From Clostridium oryzae (lineage in GTDB: Bacteria; Bacillota; Clostridia; Clostridiales; Clostridiaceae): a stretch of DNA of 64,000 nucleotides. Below are positions 35,072 to 44,006 of the stretch, piece by piece. The translations under genes were made by a program, and so were the position numbers. Position 1 is the stretch's first letter, and each line of letters opens with the position of its first letter. Where the stretch lies: contig NZ_MZGV01000011.1 in NCBI RefSeq assembly GCF_002029235.1, positions 44,425 through 108,424 of the forward strand, in the 5' to 3' direction. Below the pieces are notes generated by a model. It did not search any database. It saw only the letters and a list, made by a program, of their open reading frames with translations, and had not been told where the DNA came from.

Positions 35072-37465
35072 TTACTTTACCCTCCCCGATGCAGATATTT
35101 GAGGTATAACTATATCGCCTTCCTCACTATCAGATTTCATTTCTATTTTTACCTTATTTTTATTACTGATATAATTTTTGATATTAACCCCGTCTATAGC
35201 AAGTTTATCGCCCAACTTCTCATATCTCTTTTTTACAAAGTTATATATACTATAATCAGTCTCCTTTATATCACGGTTCTTCATTGCAAAATCAGTAACT
35301 ACTTTAGCCTGTTGTACTTTGATATTTTTATCTATATCATATGTTATATAAGCTTTTCCATAGCCTCTCATAAGCTTCGAGCCGCTGCTATATTCTACTC
35401 CCTGTAAAGTCTTTACCTTATATGGAACAGTACCTAAAGGATAACTTTTAATATTATTATGCTGCTTTAGATTAACTCGCATTGAAAAGAGAGTTCTTTC
35501 ATTCTTAACCGCTTGTCTATTATTTACAATCATAGGCGAGTGAGTTGGTGTCTTTGAAAAAGCTAGGAGCATTATGCCATTGATGTTTTTGTTACCATAT
35601 AATAGTCTTATCATAGCCGCTTCTTGATTTATGTCCATTATTTTTCTCTTTTGCTCGTCAGACAATTTTTTCGAGGCGTAACCATCATTTTCTAAAACAT
35701 TATATGTAAAATCATTTATTGATTCACTTGCATTTATGATGCCTTTTACATCTACCTTCATTGAAGCACCTGAGTTTATAGCTCCAAGCTTATAATATTC
35801 TGCAGGTGTTACGATATAACAATTCTCTAAGTCTAACCCAGTGTGATTAGTTATATTTCCTCTAAATTTATCATTATCAGAAATTAAATTCACATATATT
35901 TTTCTAATATGTGTATTATTAGTAAATATCCTAAATATCTTTTTTCTAAAAATACTTACATTGTCAAACTCTATAGAGTTATTATCATCCGGATATACAC
36001 TTCCTTCCATTTCACTTCCATCTATTTCATCGTCAGAACTATCCGAAACGCGCGAATCCATAAGATAAGAAAGCTCATCTCCATCTCTGTTTTGAACTCT
36101 CAATTTTTCCTTTTTTCCATCTCTCACTTCAGCATACGTATCTGATTTAATAACTCCATTTTTATTTATAAAAGCAGTAGTTACTATATTGGTAGTAACT
36201 TTGCTTGCACCTGTCCCTATACCTGAAATATATATAACAAATCCTGCACTTACTGCAAATACAGGTACTACTGCCCACATATAATTTCTTTTATCTACCT
36301 TCTTCAGATAAATATAACTTCCCGGTATGAGAATCAATACATATAAGAGTATTGTGAAGTAGTAACCCTTCATTTTTATTGATCCCATTTCCGAAAAATA
36401 GTCCATTGCGTCTCTAGCATTCGAATCAACCTCTGTTGGACTTTTGTACATAAATGTAGTTACTGAAGAATTTTCTATCTTATCGATAATCCAATTAATA
36501 AGGTTGTAATTATTGCTCCAGCTATAAATTGGTTCTTCTCCTAATGAGAATGCTGCTATTCCAACTGCACCCTCTCCTATATCCTTTCTCTGAACAAGTA
36601 CTACATTCTTGTCCTTAATTACTGGCTTGCTATTTTTTATATTAATAATTGCAGCATCAAGCTGCATATCTTTTGAAGAATCACCCTTAGTAGCAGCCTT
36701 ATTTACACTGTTCGTTAATACATGTTTAACAGAGCTTACGGAACCTGATATAAATGAATCTTTGAAAACAGACAATGTCTTTTCATAGTTATTTCCTGTA
36801 CCAATAAGGAGTGTACCTCCTCTTTTCACCCAATTTTTTAGAGCGGAATATTGAGCACTGCTAAATGTTGAAGTATCAAAGTTGTCTATGACGATTAAAT
36901 TTATATTTTCCAGTATATTAATGTTATCAGGAAAACTTTTCTCATTAAAATTTATTAGCTTTACCTGATGGAACTCATCCTTTTGTCCCTTAACATTACC
37001 CATATAATTTAGCGCATTACCATCATCACTTAGTATTCCTATGAATGCTGTTGATGAATTTAAAGCATTGTTTAGCTCTATATTTTTTTTATATACATTC
37101 TCATCACCATTAGTTATCACTACAGAATACTTTAGCCATTTGCCATCAGATAAAATATTAATTGGTACATTCATAGTAATAGTCTTAGTAGAACCTTCTT
37201 GTATATTAAGCTCCCTTATGTAACTAACATATTTAGTTGAAGAGGTCGGAACCTTTATCTGAAGTTGCCCTTGTATGCTTTTATAGTTATTTTTTATAGT
37301 AAGTTTGATGGGCGCTAAATATCCAATTTTATACATATTATTAAATCCTATTTCTGTTTTAACAGTGAGCTTATTTTTAACCTCTGCATGTACATTTGTC
37401 TGAATCTGTGCCAGTATGATAAACGAAATTATAAGCATAGCTAAGCCGCCTTTAATTTTCTTCAT
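35072..37465 (-). CDS. Exported membrane protein, first gene of the MoxR/VWA module
   Basis: 797 residues from the ATG at 37465 (a GTG 9 bases upstream is possible). A signal peptide (GGLAMLIISFIILAQIQTNV then HAE) is followed by an Ig-like domain (about 30-130) and a GATase-like domain (NLIVIDNFDTSTF, NWVKRGGTLLIGTGNNYEK). Two neighbouring spans lie near residues 370-425, and a long second extracytoplasmic region follows. No catalytic residue is seen. The GldG-like mix of beta-sandwich and GATase-like folds next to an ABC-2 exporter suggests a surface or envelope assembly role; this is inference. Confidence 0.75.
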   Translation of the reverse strand: MKKIKGGLAMLIISFIILAQIQTNVHAEVKNKLTVKTEIGFNNMYKIGYLAPIKLTIKNNYKSIQGQLQIKVPTSSTKYVSYIRELNIQEGSTKTITMNVPINILSDGKWLKYSVVITNGDENVYKKNIELNNALNSSTAFIGILSDDGNALNYMGNVKGQKDEFHQVKLINFNEKSFPDNINILENINLIVIDNFDTSTFSSAQYSALKNWVKRGGTLLIGTGNNYEKTLSVFKDSFISGSVSSVKHVLTNSVNKAATKGDSSKDMQLDAAIINIKNSKPVIKDKNVVLVQRKDIGEGAVGIAAFSLGEEPIYSWSNNYNLINWIIDKIENSSVTTFMYKSPTEVDSNARDAMDYFSEMGSIKMKGYYFTILLYVLILIPGSYIYLKKVDKRNYMWAVVPVFAVSAGFVIYISGIGTGASKVTTNIVTTAFINKNGVIKSDTYAEVRDGKKEKLRVQNRDGDELSYLMDSRVSDSSDDEIDGSEMEGSVYPDDNNSIEFDNVSIFRKKIFRIFTNNTHIRKIYVNLISDNDKFRGNITNHTGLDLENCYIVTPAEYYKLGAINSGASMKVDVKGIINASESINDFTYNVLENDGYASKKLSDEQKRKIMDINQEAAMIRLLYGNKNINGIMLLAFSKTPTHSPMIVNNRQAVKNERTLFSMRVNLKQHNNIKSYPLGTVPYKVKTLQGVEYSSGSKLMRGYGKAYITYDIDKNIKVQQAKVVTDFAMKNRDIKETDYSIYNFVKKRYEKLGDKLAIDGVNIKNYISNKNKVKIEMKSDSEEGDIVIPQISASGRVK

Positions 37466-37563
37466 ATTTTCCACCCTTTCCTGCTGTCACGTCTTCTTTA
37501 AACATAGAAACAATGACCTACATTACTAATTTTAATTTGAAAAATTTACAAATTAGCTATCAT

Positions 37564-37583
37564 TTTTCTTAAAATTTTCTTAA
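37564..37583. promoter_or_regulatory. Direct repeat upstream of the MoxR/VWA operon
   Basis: TTTTCTTAA occurs twice (37564-37572 and 37575-37583) with an 11-base period, the spacing used by OmpR/PhoB-type regulators. It is located in the 298-base divergent gap between this operon and the PHP gene. A weak promoter for the PHP gene (TTTACA 37694-37699, TATAAT 37719-37724) lies farther right. The regulator is unknown. Confidence 0.35.
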
Positions 37584-37763
37584 GAATAAAATAGCCTATT
37601 TCGATATACAAGCTATCGTATATATAATAACATAGTTGCTTATCGGATTTGATACTTCTATTTAGCTCTTAACCAAAAGTGTCATTAAATTTATTTACAA
37701 AAAAAACATTTAATAAGTTATAATAATTATAGCTATGATACAATTAATTGGTGGTGATTACTA

Positions 37764-38642
37764 ATGTTAAATCCTTATAGCAACGAAGGTATATGGCTCA
37801 AAGGGAATCTTCATACTCACACTGAAAACAGTCCCTGCGGTCATTACCCTATAAAAACTGTAATAGACATGTACACTTCTTACAAAATGGACTATGATTT
37901 TCTTGCAATCACAGATCATTTTTTCCTAACTAACCTTTCGGATTATATAAACAATGAAAAAATAATATTATTTCAAGGAGTAGAATTTAAAACATCCGGA
38001 TATCAAACGCTTGGAATAAATGTAAACAAATATGATGATGACAAGGATAACTTGGATAATCATAACGACCTGTTTCTAGATGTAAAAAATCAAGGCGGAC
38101 TTAATATAATTTGTCATCCTCATTTTTCCAAAGATGACTACTGGCCTGTAGATAAACTACTAGAGTTAGATAATTACATCGGTATTGAAATATATAATAA
38201 TAACGTTAAATTTGACAATAAAGGTCGTGCAGTTGCAACTGATGTATGGGATAAACTTTTAAGCAGCGGAAGAAAGGTGTTAGGTTTTTCCAATGACGAT
38301 ATGCATGTTTTTTCCCGCTGTGGAGGAGCCTATAACATGGTCCTTGCAAAAGAACGAAGTAGGAGTGCCATATTAGATTCTATAGTATCCGGAAGCTTCT
38401 ATTGCACAACTGGTGTTTTGCTAGATTATATAAGTGTTGAAGGCAGCAAGATATGTATAAAACTACAACGTAAAAATCTTCCTGTTGAATTTAGCTTTAT
38501 AGGAAACAACGGTGAAATTATATATCGATGCTTCGGAAGCCATGCAGAATTTGACTGTAGCAGCTGCACAAGTTCCTATATTCGTGTAGAAATGAAGCGT
38601 GAAGATGGTGCTATAGCTTGGACTCAGCCATTCTGGCTATAA
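37764..38642 (+). CDS. PHP domain metal-dependent phosphoesterase
   Basis: 292 residues. HTHTE at positions 17-21, AITDH, GVEFK, ICHPHF and GFSNDDMH give the metal-binding set of the polymerase and histidinol phosphatase superfamily, in the small CehA-like branch. Substrates of such proteins range from oligonucleotides to sugar or nucleotide phosphates. The gene stands alone between a divergent operon and a shared terminator. A GGTGGTGA site precedes the ATG. The substrate cannot be inferred from the context. Confidence 0.87.
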   Translation: MLNPYSNEGIWLKGNLHTHTENSPCGHYPIKTVIDMYTSYKMDYDFLAITDHFFLTNLSDYINNEKIILFQGVEFKTSGYQTLGINVNKYDDDKDNLDNHNDLFLDVKNQGGLNIICHPHFSKDDYWPVDKLLELDNYIGIEIYNNNVKFDNKGRAVATDVWDKLLSSGRKVLGFSNDDMHVFSRCGGAYNMVLAKERSRSAILDSIVSGSFYCTTGVLLDYISVEGSKICIKLQRKNLPVEFSFIGNNGEIIYRCFGSHAEFDCSSCTSSYIRVEMKREDGAIAWTQPFWL

Positions 38643-38676
38643 TAGAAAAACTCATATTCCAAGTTGATGTGTACAT

Positions 38677-38717
38677 AAAAAACTGACTGAAACATATTTG
38701 TCTCAGTCAGTTTTTTT
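38677..38717. terminator. Bidirectional terminator between convergent genes
   Basis: AAAAAACTGACTGA (38677-38690) pairs with TCAGTCAGTTTTTT (38703-38716), with A's on one side and T's on the other. It ends the PHP gene going right and the ABC exporter operon going left. Confidence 0.9.
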
Positions 38718-38730
38718 ACCATATATATTG

Positions 38731-40590
38731 TTAACCTACATTTGCACTTTCAAATTGGCTATTATACAGGTTAGCATAAAACCCGCCTTTAGCAAGAAGT
38801 TCATTATGATTTCCTTGTTCTACGATATCACCATGATCCATAACCAATATAAGATCAGCATCACGTATAGTAGATAGACGATGAGCTATTATAAAGCTTG
38901 TTCTGTTTTTCATAAGGTTATCCATAGCCTTCTGAATTCTTACTTCTGTACGGGTATCAACCGAACTTGTAGCCTCATCGAGAATTAATATCTTAGGGTC
39001 CGCAAGTATTGCACGGGCAATAGTAAGCAACTGCTTCTGCCCTTGAGATACATTTGAAGCTTCTTCATTTAACACCATATTGTAGCCATCTGGAAGTGTA
39101 TGAACAAAACTGTCTACATAAGCAGCTTTTGCAGCACGTTTAACTTCATCATCATTAGCTGAAAGACGTCCATATCTTATGTTTTCCATTATTGATCCAT
39201 TATATAGCCATGTATCCTGAAGAACCATTCCGAACATTGCTCTTAAATCTTCTCGTGTAAAATCTTTTATATTATGTCCATCTATTAATATTTTACCTTC
39301 ACTTACATCATAGAAACGCATAAGCAATTTTACCATTGTAGTCTTTCCTGCACCTGTAGGTCCAACTATAGCTATCTTCTGCCCTGGTTTTACTTGTGCT
39401 GAAAAATCATTGATTATGATCTTTTCTGGATTATAACCAAAATGTACATCCTTGAATTCAACACCGCCTTCAACATTCTCCAGCTTAACTGGGTTCGTTG
39501 TTTCCGGAACTTCTTCTGTCTCTTCCAGAAACTCAAATACTCTCTCTGCAGCTGCAGCAGTCTGTTGAAGTATATTTGATATATTAGCTAGTTGAGAAAT
39601 AGGCTGTGTAAACTGTCTGACATATTGAATAAAAGCTTGAATATCTCCTACTTCAATAGTCTTTTTAGCAGCAAGCCATCCACCTAATACACAAACTGCA
39701 ACATAACCAAGGTTTCCTACAAAATTCATTATAGGCATCATAAGTCCTGAAATAAATTGAGATTTCCATGCAGCTCCATAAAGTTTATTGTTGTACTTAT
39801 CAAACTGTTCAACACTCTTCTTTTCTCCATTAAAGGCCTTCATAACAACATGCCCACCATACATTTCCTCTACATGACCATTAACATTTCCCAAATAATT
39901 CTGCTGATCTTTAAAGTGTTTCTGTGAAAACTTTATTATAGTCATTATCAGCACACCTGATACTGGAATAACGCACAAAGCCACAAGTGTCATCTGCCAG
40001 CTTATGGTAAGCATCATGACTAATACCCCGATAACTGTTGTAACTGAAGTTATAATCTGTGTAAGACTTTGGTTTAATGTCTGATTTACAGTATCTACAT
40101 CATTTGTTACTCTGGATAAAACTTCTCCGTGATTTGTGCCATCAAAATACTTAAGAGGCATACGGTTTATTTTTTCCGAGATATCTTTTCTCATTTTATA
40201 GCTTACCTTCATAGACACATCAGACATTACCCATCCCTGTATATATCCAAACAATGCACTTGCTACATACAATATGATAAGAGTTATCATTATCTTTCCA
40301 ATGTAATCAAAATCTACGCCTTTACTGCTTCCAGATACTTTATTCATAATACCTTCAAATAACTTTGTCGTTGCATGGCCAAGTATTTTAGGTCCAGCGA
40401 TATTAAAAGCTGCACTGGCTACCGCGAATAACATAACAACTATTATAGCAATTTTAAAGCTTCCTAGATACTTTAAAAGTTTAACCATCGTTCCTTTAAA
40501 GTCATTAGCCTTTTCTCCAGGAGGCATTACTCCAGGAGGACCTCCATGCCTTTTTGCGGGTCTAGTTTTAAACTTTTTATTTTCACTCAT
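38731..40590 (-). CDS. ABC exporter half-transporter, permease-ATPase fusion (second)
   Basis: 619 residues: an N-terminal Gly/Pro-rich cytoplasmic tail, six spans, and an ATPase with Walker A GPTGAGKTT, signature VSQGQKQLL, Walker B ILILDEATSSVD and the D-loop. The signature VSQGQ is slightly unusual. AAAGGAGG precedes the ATG at 40590, which overlaps the TGA of the preceding half-transporter by four bases. The two halves form a heterodimeric multidrug-type exporter (BmrCD/LmrCD-like) under the MarR gene upstream. Confidence 0.9.
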   Translation of the reverse strand: MSENKKFKTRPAKRHGGPPGVMPPGEKANDFKGTMVKLLKYLGSFKIAIIVVMLFAVASAAFNIAGPKILGHATTKLFEGIMNKVSGSSKGVDFDYIGKIMITLIILYVASALFGYIQGWVMSDVSMKVSYKMRKDISEKINRMPLKYFDGTNHGEVLSRVTNDVDTVNQTLNQSLTQIITSVTTVIGVLVMMLTISWQMTLVALCVIPVSGVLIMTIIKFSQKHFKDQQNYLGNVNGHVEEMYGGHVVMKAFNGEKKSVEQFDKYNNKLYGAAWKSQFISGLMMPIMNFVGNLGYVAVCVLGGWLAAKKTIEVGDIQAFIQYVRQFTQPISQLANISNILQQTAAAAERVFEFLEETEEVPETTNPVKLENVEGGVEFKDVHFGYNPEKIIINDFSAQVKPGQKIAIVGPTGAGKTTMVKLLMRFYDVSEGKILIDGHNIKDFTREDLRAMFGMVLQDTWLYNGSIMENIRYGRLSANDDEVKRAAKAAYVDSFVHTLPDGYNMVLNEEASNVSQGQKQLLTIARAILADPKILILDEATSSVDTRTEVRIQKAMDNLMKNRTSFIIAHRLSTIRDADLILVMDHGDIVEQGNHNELLAKGGFYANLYNSQFESANVG

Positions 40591-42812
40591 GCTAATTCCT
40601 CCTTTGACAACTGAGACAATGCTATCTCCTGGTAAGTTGGACATTTTTCCATTAGTTCTTTGTGAGTACCGATTCCAACTACTTTACCATCATCTAAAAC
40701 TATTATCTGTTCAGCATTTATGATAGTTGATATACGCTGAGCAACTATTATCACTGTGCTATCAGTAAGCTTGGTCTTTAATGCTCTTCTAAGAGCTGCA
40801 TCTGTCTTAAAATCAAGAGCTGAGAAACTGTCGTCAAATATATATATCGGGGCTTTCTTAACTATAGCACGTGCTATTGAGAGTCTCTGCTTTTGACCAC
40901 CTGATACATTTGAGCCGCCTTGAGAAATTTCTGTTTTATATCCTTCTTCTTTACCATTAATAAACTCAGATGCCTGTGCTATATCTGCTGCTCTCTCTAA
41001 ATCCTCTTCAGTTGCATCTTCATTAGCATATTTCAAATTTGATTCTATAGTTCCGCTAAATAATGAAGCTTTCTGAGGAATGTATCCTACCTTATCCCTT
41101 AATTCATGCTGAGTAACCTCTCTTATATCCACTCCGTCAATCTTTATTGTTCCGCTTGTAACATCATAAAAACGAGGTATTAGGTTTATAAGCGTAGTCT
41201 TACCTGAACCTGTGGAGCCAATAATTGCTGTTGTCTGCCCTGGCAAAGCCTTAAAGCTTACATTCTTAATAACGTCATCTTCTGCTCCATGATATCTGAA
41301 GCATACATTATCAAACTCTACTGTTCCTTCTAAGGATCCATTAAAATGTTTAGGATCTTTAGGATCTATTATTTCTTCCTTTATAGCTAGAACCTCTGCT
41401 ATACGCTGTCCCGAAACTGAGGCTCTAGGAAGCATGATGAAAATCATTGAAAGCATTAAGAATGAGAATAATATCTGCATAGCATATTGCATGAATGCCA
41501 TCATATCCCCAACCTGCATCTTTGCATCTGCAATCTGGTGTGCTCCTACCCAAACGATAAGCAAAGTTATACCATTCATTATAAGCATCATCACAGGAAA
41601 AAGACTTACCATAATTCGATTTACAAATAAATTAGTATCTGTTAAATCTTTATTTGCTTTATCAAAACGCTTTTCTTCAAATCTTTGAGTATTAAAAGCT
41701 CTTATTACCATCATTCCAGAAAGATTTTCTCTTGTCACTAGATTCAATCTATCAACTAATTTCTGAATAAGTTTAAATTTAGGTATAGCTACAGCAAATA
41801 TACTTGCTATCAAGCTGAGCAATACTACGACTGCAAGCGCTATTATCCATGACATTGAGGAACTCTTATTTACAGCTCTTAATATCCCCCCCACTGCCAT
41901 AATTGGTGCATAGCATACAAGCCTTATGATCATAAAGATAACCATTTGCACTTGAGTTATATCATTGGTAGTTCTAGTTATTAAAGATGCTGTTGAAAAT
42001 TTATCAAACTCTGCATTAGAAAAAGATTCTACCTTTCTAAATGTAGCCTGACGCAAGTCCCTTGAAACACCTGCTGAAACTTTTGAAGCTAAGTATCCTA
42101 CTGCTATAGTACATATTCCTCCTAATAGAGAAACCAGCAGCATCAATGCTCCTACTCTAATTATATAGTCACTTTGAATTTTGTTAGTCTTCATTCCCAA
42201 CGCTTTATATTCAGACTTAACTGCTTGAGTTGCTGCCTGAGTTACCATTTTTTCTCCCAAAGAAGTAAACTTCTTATTCATACCTTGAGTAACCTTATCA
42301 AGCTGCTCCTGAGGCATTTTTTTCAGCAATGCAAACAAGTCTGTATTTGCTGGGACTTTACTGCCATTAATAGTAATAAATCCATTTTTAGCTTTAGTTT
42401 TTACCTTTTCTACACCAGAAACCGATAAAAATGCCTTTCCAAATATTTTATTAAGTCTGTCATTTTCTTCTTTATCGATATCCTTTATAACATATATTTG
42501 AGTATTTTTTAATTTGGGATATTTTTTTAGATAATCATTATAATCACTGCTATCTTTATCAATTAATTTATAATCTTTCATTACTTTATCTTTATTTTTT
42601 TGAGTCATAAAAATCGTAAGTTTATCCATTTCACTTTTTCTTACTGCATTTGGTACAGCATTTGCTATACCGCCCTGTTGGATACCATTGTTTACAATGT
42701 TCGACATATAGTCTGGCAGTGCCAAATCACACATTGCTTGAATGAAAAGTAGTACAATAGCTACAATTATTGCTCCAACGTAAGGTTTTATATATTTTCC
42801 TAATTTTAGCAT
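40587..42812 (-). CDS. ABC exporter half-transporter with large extracytoplasmic insertion (first)
   Basis: 741 residues. Span one (about 10-32) is followed by an insertion of roughly 180 residues before span two (VGALMLLVSLLGGICTIAVG). The ATPase has Walker A GSTGSGKTT, signature VSGGQKQRL and Walker B IYIFDDSFSALD, where the usual catalytic Glu is replaced by Asp (DDSFS). This is the degenerate site expected in heterodimeric exporters. GGAGG seven bases before the ATG at 42812 sets the start. The insertion is charged and contains ITING and KVPANTDLFALL. Its role is unknown. Confidence 0.9.
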   Translation of the reverse strand: MLKLGKYIKPYVGAIIVAIVLLFIQAMCDLALPDYMSNIVNNGIQQGGIANAVPNAVRKSEMDKLTIFMTQKNKDKVMKDYKLIDKDSSDYNDYLKKYPKLKNTQIYVIKDIDKEENDRLNKIFGKAFLSVSGVEKVKTKAKNGFITINGSKVPANTDLFALLKKMPQEQLDKVTQGMNKKFTSLGEKMVTQAATQAVKSEYKALGMKTNKIQSDYIIRVGALMLLVSLLGGICTIAVGYLASKVSAGVSRDLRQATFRKVESFSNAEFDKFSTASLITRTTNDITQVQMVIFMIIRLVCYAPIMAVGGILRAVNKSSSMSWIIALAVVVLLSLIASIFAVAIPKFKLIQKLVDRLNLVTRENLSGMMVIRAFNTQRFEEKRFDKANKDLTDTNLFVNRIMVSLFPVMMLIMNGITLLIVWVGAHQIADAKMQVGDMMAFMQYAMQILFSFLMLSMIFIMLPRASVSGQRIAEVLAIKEEIIDPKDPKHFNGSLEGTVEFDNVCFRYHGAEDDVIKNVSFKALPGQTTAIIGSTGSGKTTLINLIPRFYDVTSGTIKIDGVDIREVTQHELRDKVGYIPQKASLFSGTIESNLKYANEDATEEDLERAADIAQASEFINGKEEGYKTEISQGGSNVSGGQKQRLSIARAIVKKAPIYIFDDSFSALDFKTDAALRRALKTKLTDSTVIIVAQRISTIINAEQIIVLDDGKVVGIGTHKELMEKCPTYQEIALSQLSKEELA

Positions 42813-42896
42813 TGAGCATCCTCCCATCATTTAAATAAATTCCACATATCCCATATATCTTAAAAACCTGCATATAGCAGCTTTTATAAGTAAATG

Positions 42897-43337
42897 TTAC
42901 AGCTCACCTTTTTGCAATAGTTTTTCTAGAGTTTGAAGACCATTTATTATAGCCTCAATCTCCTCATCACTAGCAGATGTAATCAAATTATTAAATCTAT
43001 CAGTCATTTTCTTAAAATGTTCTTCAGAAGTCTTTCGAAACTTATCAGTTACGCTAACATATATGACTCTTCTATCAGCCTGACTCCTAGATCTTTTTAT
43101 CAGTTCTTCATTCTCCAGTCTATCTACTATTCCCGATACAGTGCTATTCGACAACCCCATCTTTTTACTCAAATCACTTATCTTCATTTCACCGTAGTGA
43201 GATAATACACCGAGAATCATTCCCTGGGGTGCGGTCAGATTCAGCTCTTTGAAATGATGTCCCATAGTTTTATGAACACCTTTCTCCAATCGTTTCAGTA
43301 TTCTTATTATCTCTATTGCCTTATTAATATCCTCCAT
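42897..43337 (-). CDS. MarR family transcriptional regulator of the ABC exporter
   Basis: 146 residues with a winged helix: LTAPQGMILGVLSHYGEMKI, then DLSKKMGLSNSTVSGIVDRL and RSRSQADRRVIYVSVTD, the wing. It is 84 bases upstream of the ABC exporter genes on the same strand and likely co-transcribed. Two palindromes with ACGAAA/TTTCGT halves overlap the start of its transcript, suggesting that it represses itself and the exporter until a ligand (often a phenolic or drug) releases it. Confidence 0.9.
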   Translation of the reverse strand: MEDINKAIEIIRILKRLEKGVHKTMGHHFKELNLTAPQGMILGVLSHYGEMKISDLSKKMGLSNSTVSGIVDRLENEELIKRSRSQADRRVIYVSVTDKFRKTSEEHFKKMTDRFNNLITSASDEEIEAIINGLQTLEKLLQKGEL

Positions 43338-43372
43338 ATATTCACGGACTCTCCAGTATATTTTATTTGAAC

Positions 43373-43411
43373 ACGAAATTTTCGTATCAGAATATTTCGT
43401 GTACGAAATAT
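43373..43411. promoter_or_regulatory. Paired operator palindromes of the marR-ABC operon
   Basis: ATATTTCGT-GT-ACGAAATAT (43392-43411) is a perfect 9-bp inverted repeat and overlaps the predicted start of transcription. ACGAAA-T-TTTCGT (43373-43385) lies just downstream in the leader. The shared half-site and the position fit MarR-type autorepression. Confidence 0.7.
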
Positions 43412-43440
43412 ATTTTACTTATATTGATTTTGTATGTCAA
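43412..43440 (-). promoter_or_regulatory. Promoter of the marR-ABC operon
   Basis: Read leftward, TTGACA (complement of 43435-43440) and TAAAAT (complement of 43412-43417) with 17-base spacing. The first operator palindrome abuts the -10. Confidence 0.8.
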
Positions 43441-43468
43441 GCTTTATTATTAAAAAAATAAACTGCAA

Positions 43469-43506
43469 AAAAGTACTCCTATATAATTAAATAAAGGAGC
43501 ACTTTT
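43469..43506 (-). terminator. Terminator of the rhodanese gene
   Basis: Read leftward, AAAAGTGCTCCT pairs with AGGAGTACTTTT and is followed by TTG. Positions 43469-43480 and 43495-43506; one C-A mismatch interrupts the stem. It lies 11 bases after the rhodanese stop. Confidence 0.75.
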
Positions 43507-43516
43507 AAAATATTTT

Positions 43517-43849
43517 TTACTTGTTTTCTGTCATTTCCAAAGACTTTATATAAGAACCCGTTCCGCCTTCCACATTCACCACATTGTATCCTTCAGAAAA
43601 TAATTTACTGCAAGTCTTTGAACTTCTTCCTCCAGTTTGGCAAACAATATAATATTGTTTATTTTTATCTAACCACTCAGCAGTATTTCCAAGTAACTTT
43701 TCCATAGGTATATTTTTAGCAGTTGGAATATGTCCATTAGCGTACTCATTAGAATCTCTTATGTCTATCAAATCTACCTTTCCCAGCAAATTTTCCATAT
43801 CGTTGGCCTTAACAGATTTGTACTTGTTTCTCTCTAAAAATGATAACAT
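43517..43849 (-). CDS. Rhodanese-like sulfurtransferase domain protein
   Basis: 110 residues forming a single rhodanese domain. The active-site Cys is in YYIVCQTGGRSSKTC and other marks are LIDIRDSNEYANGHIPTA. It may carry sulfane sulfur to an acceptor in the cytoplasm. A longer frame reaches 43918, but AAAGGAG before the ATG at 43849 fits the usual domain start. It stands alone between two terminators, so no partner is suggested. Confidence 0.87.
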   Translation of the reverse strand: MLSFLERNKYKSVKANDMENLLGKVDLIDIRDSNEYANGHIPTAKNIPMEKLLGNTAEWLDKNKQYYIVCQTGGRSSKTCSKLFSEGYNVVNVEGGTGSYIKSLEMTENK

Positions 43850-43981
43850 ATAACCACTTCTCCTTTGCATTAGTACTTTCTTGTACAATAATATATTGGT
43901 AAAATACTCAAACAACATTATTGTATAACAGTAGTTATATGTTTATTCATTAAGTAGTTTTCTTCTATAATTTTTTTATCC

Positions 43982-44005
43982 AATTAGAAATTTTACTTTC
44001 TAATT
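43982..44005. other. AT-rich hairpin after the ABC permease gene
   Basis: AATTAGAAA (43982-43990) pairs with TTTCTAATT (43997-44005) next to the permease stop. No T-run follows on the minus strand, so termination is uncertain. Confidence 0.35.
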
Positions 44006-44006
44006 A

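Noticed and set aside
25175..37465. The MoxR/VWA genes as an antiphage defence system
   Set aside because: Some defence systems use MoxR or VWA proteins, but here they are coupled to an ABC-2 exporter and BatA-like membrane proteins, with no nuclease or other effector and no nearby defence genes.
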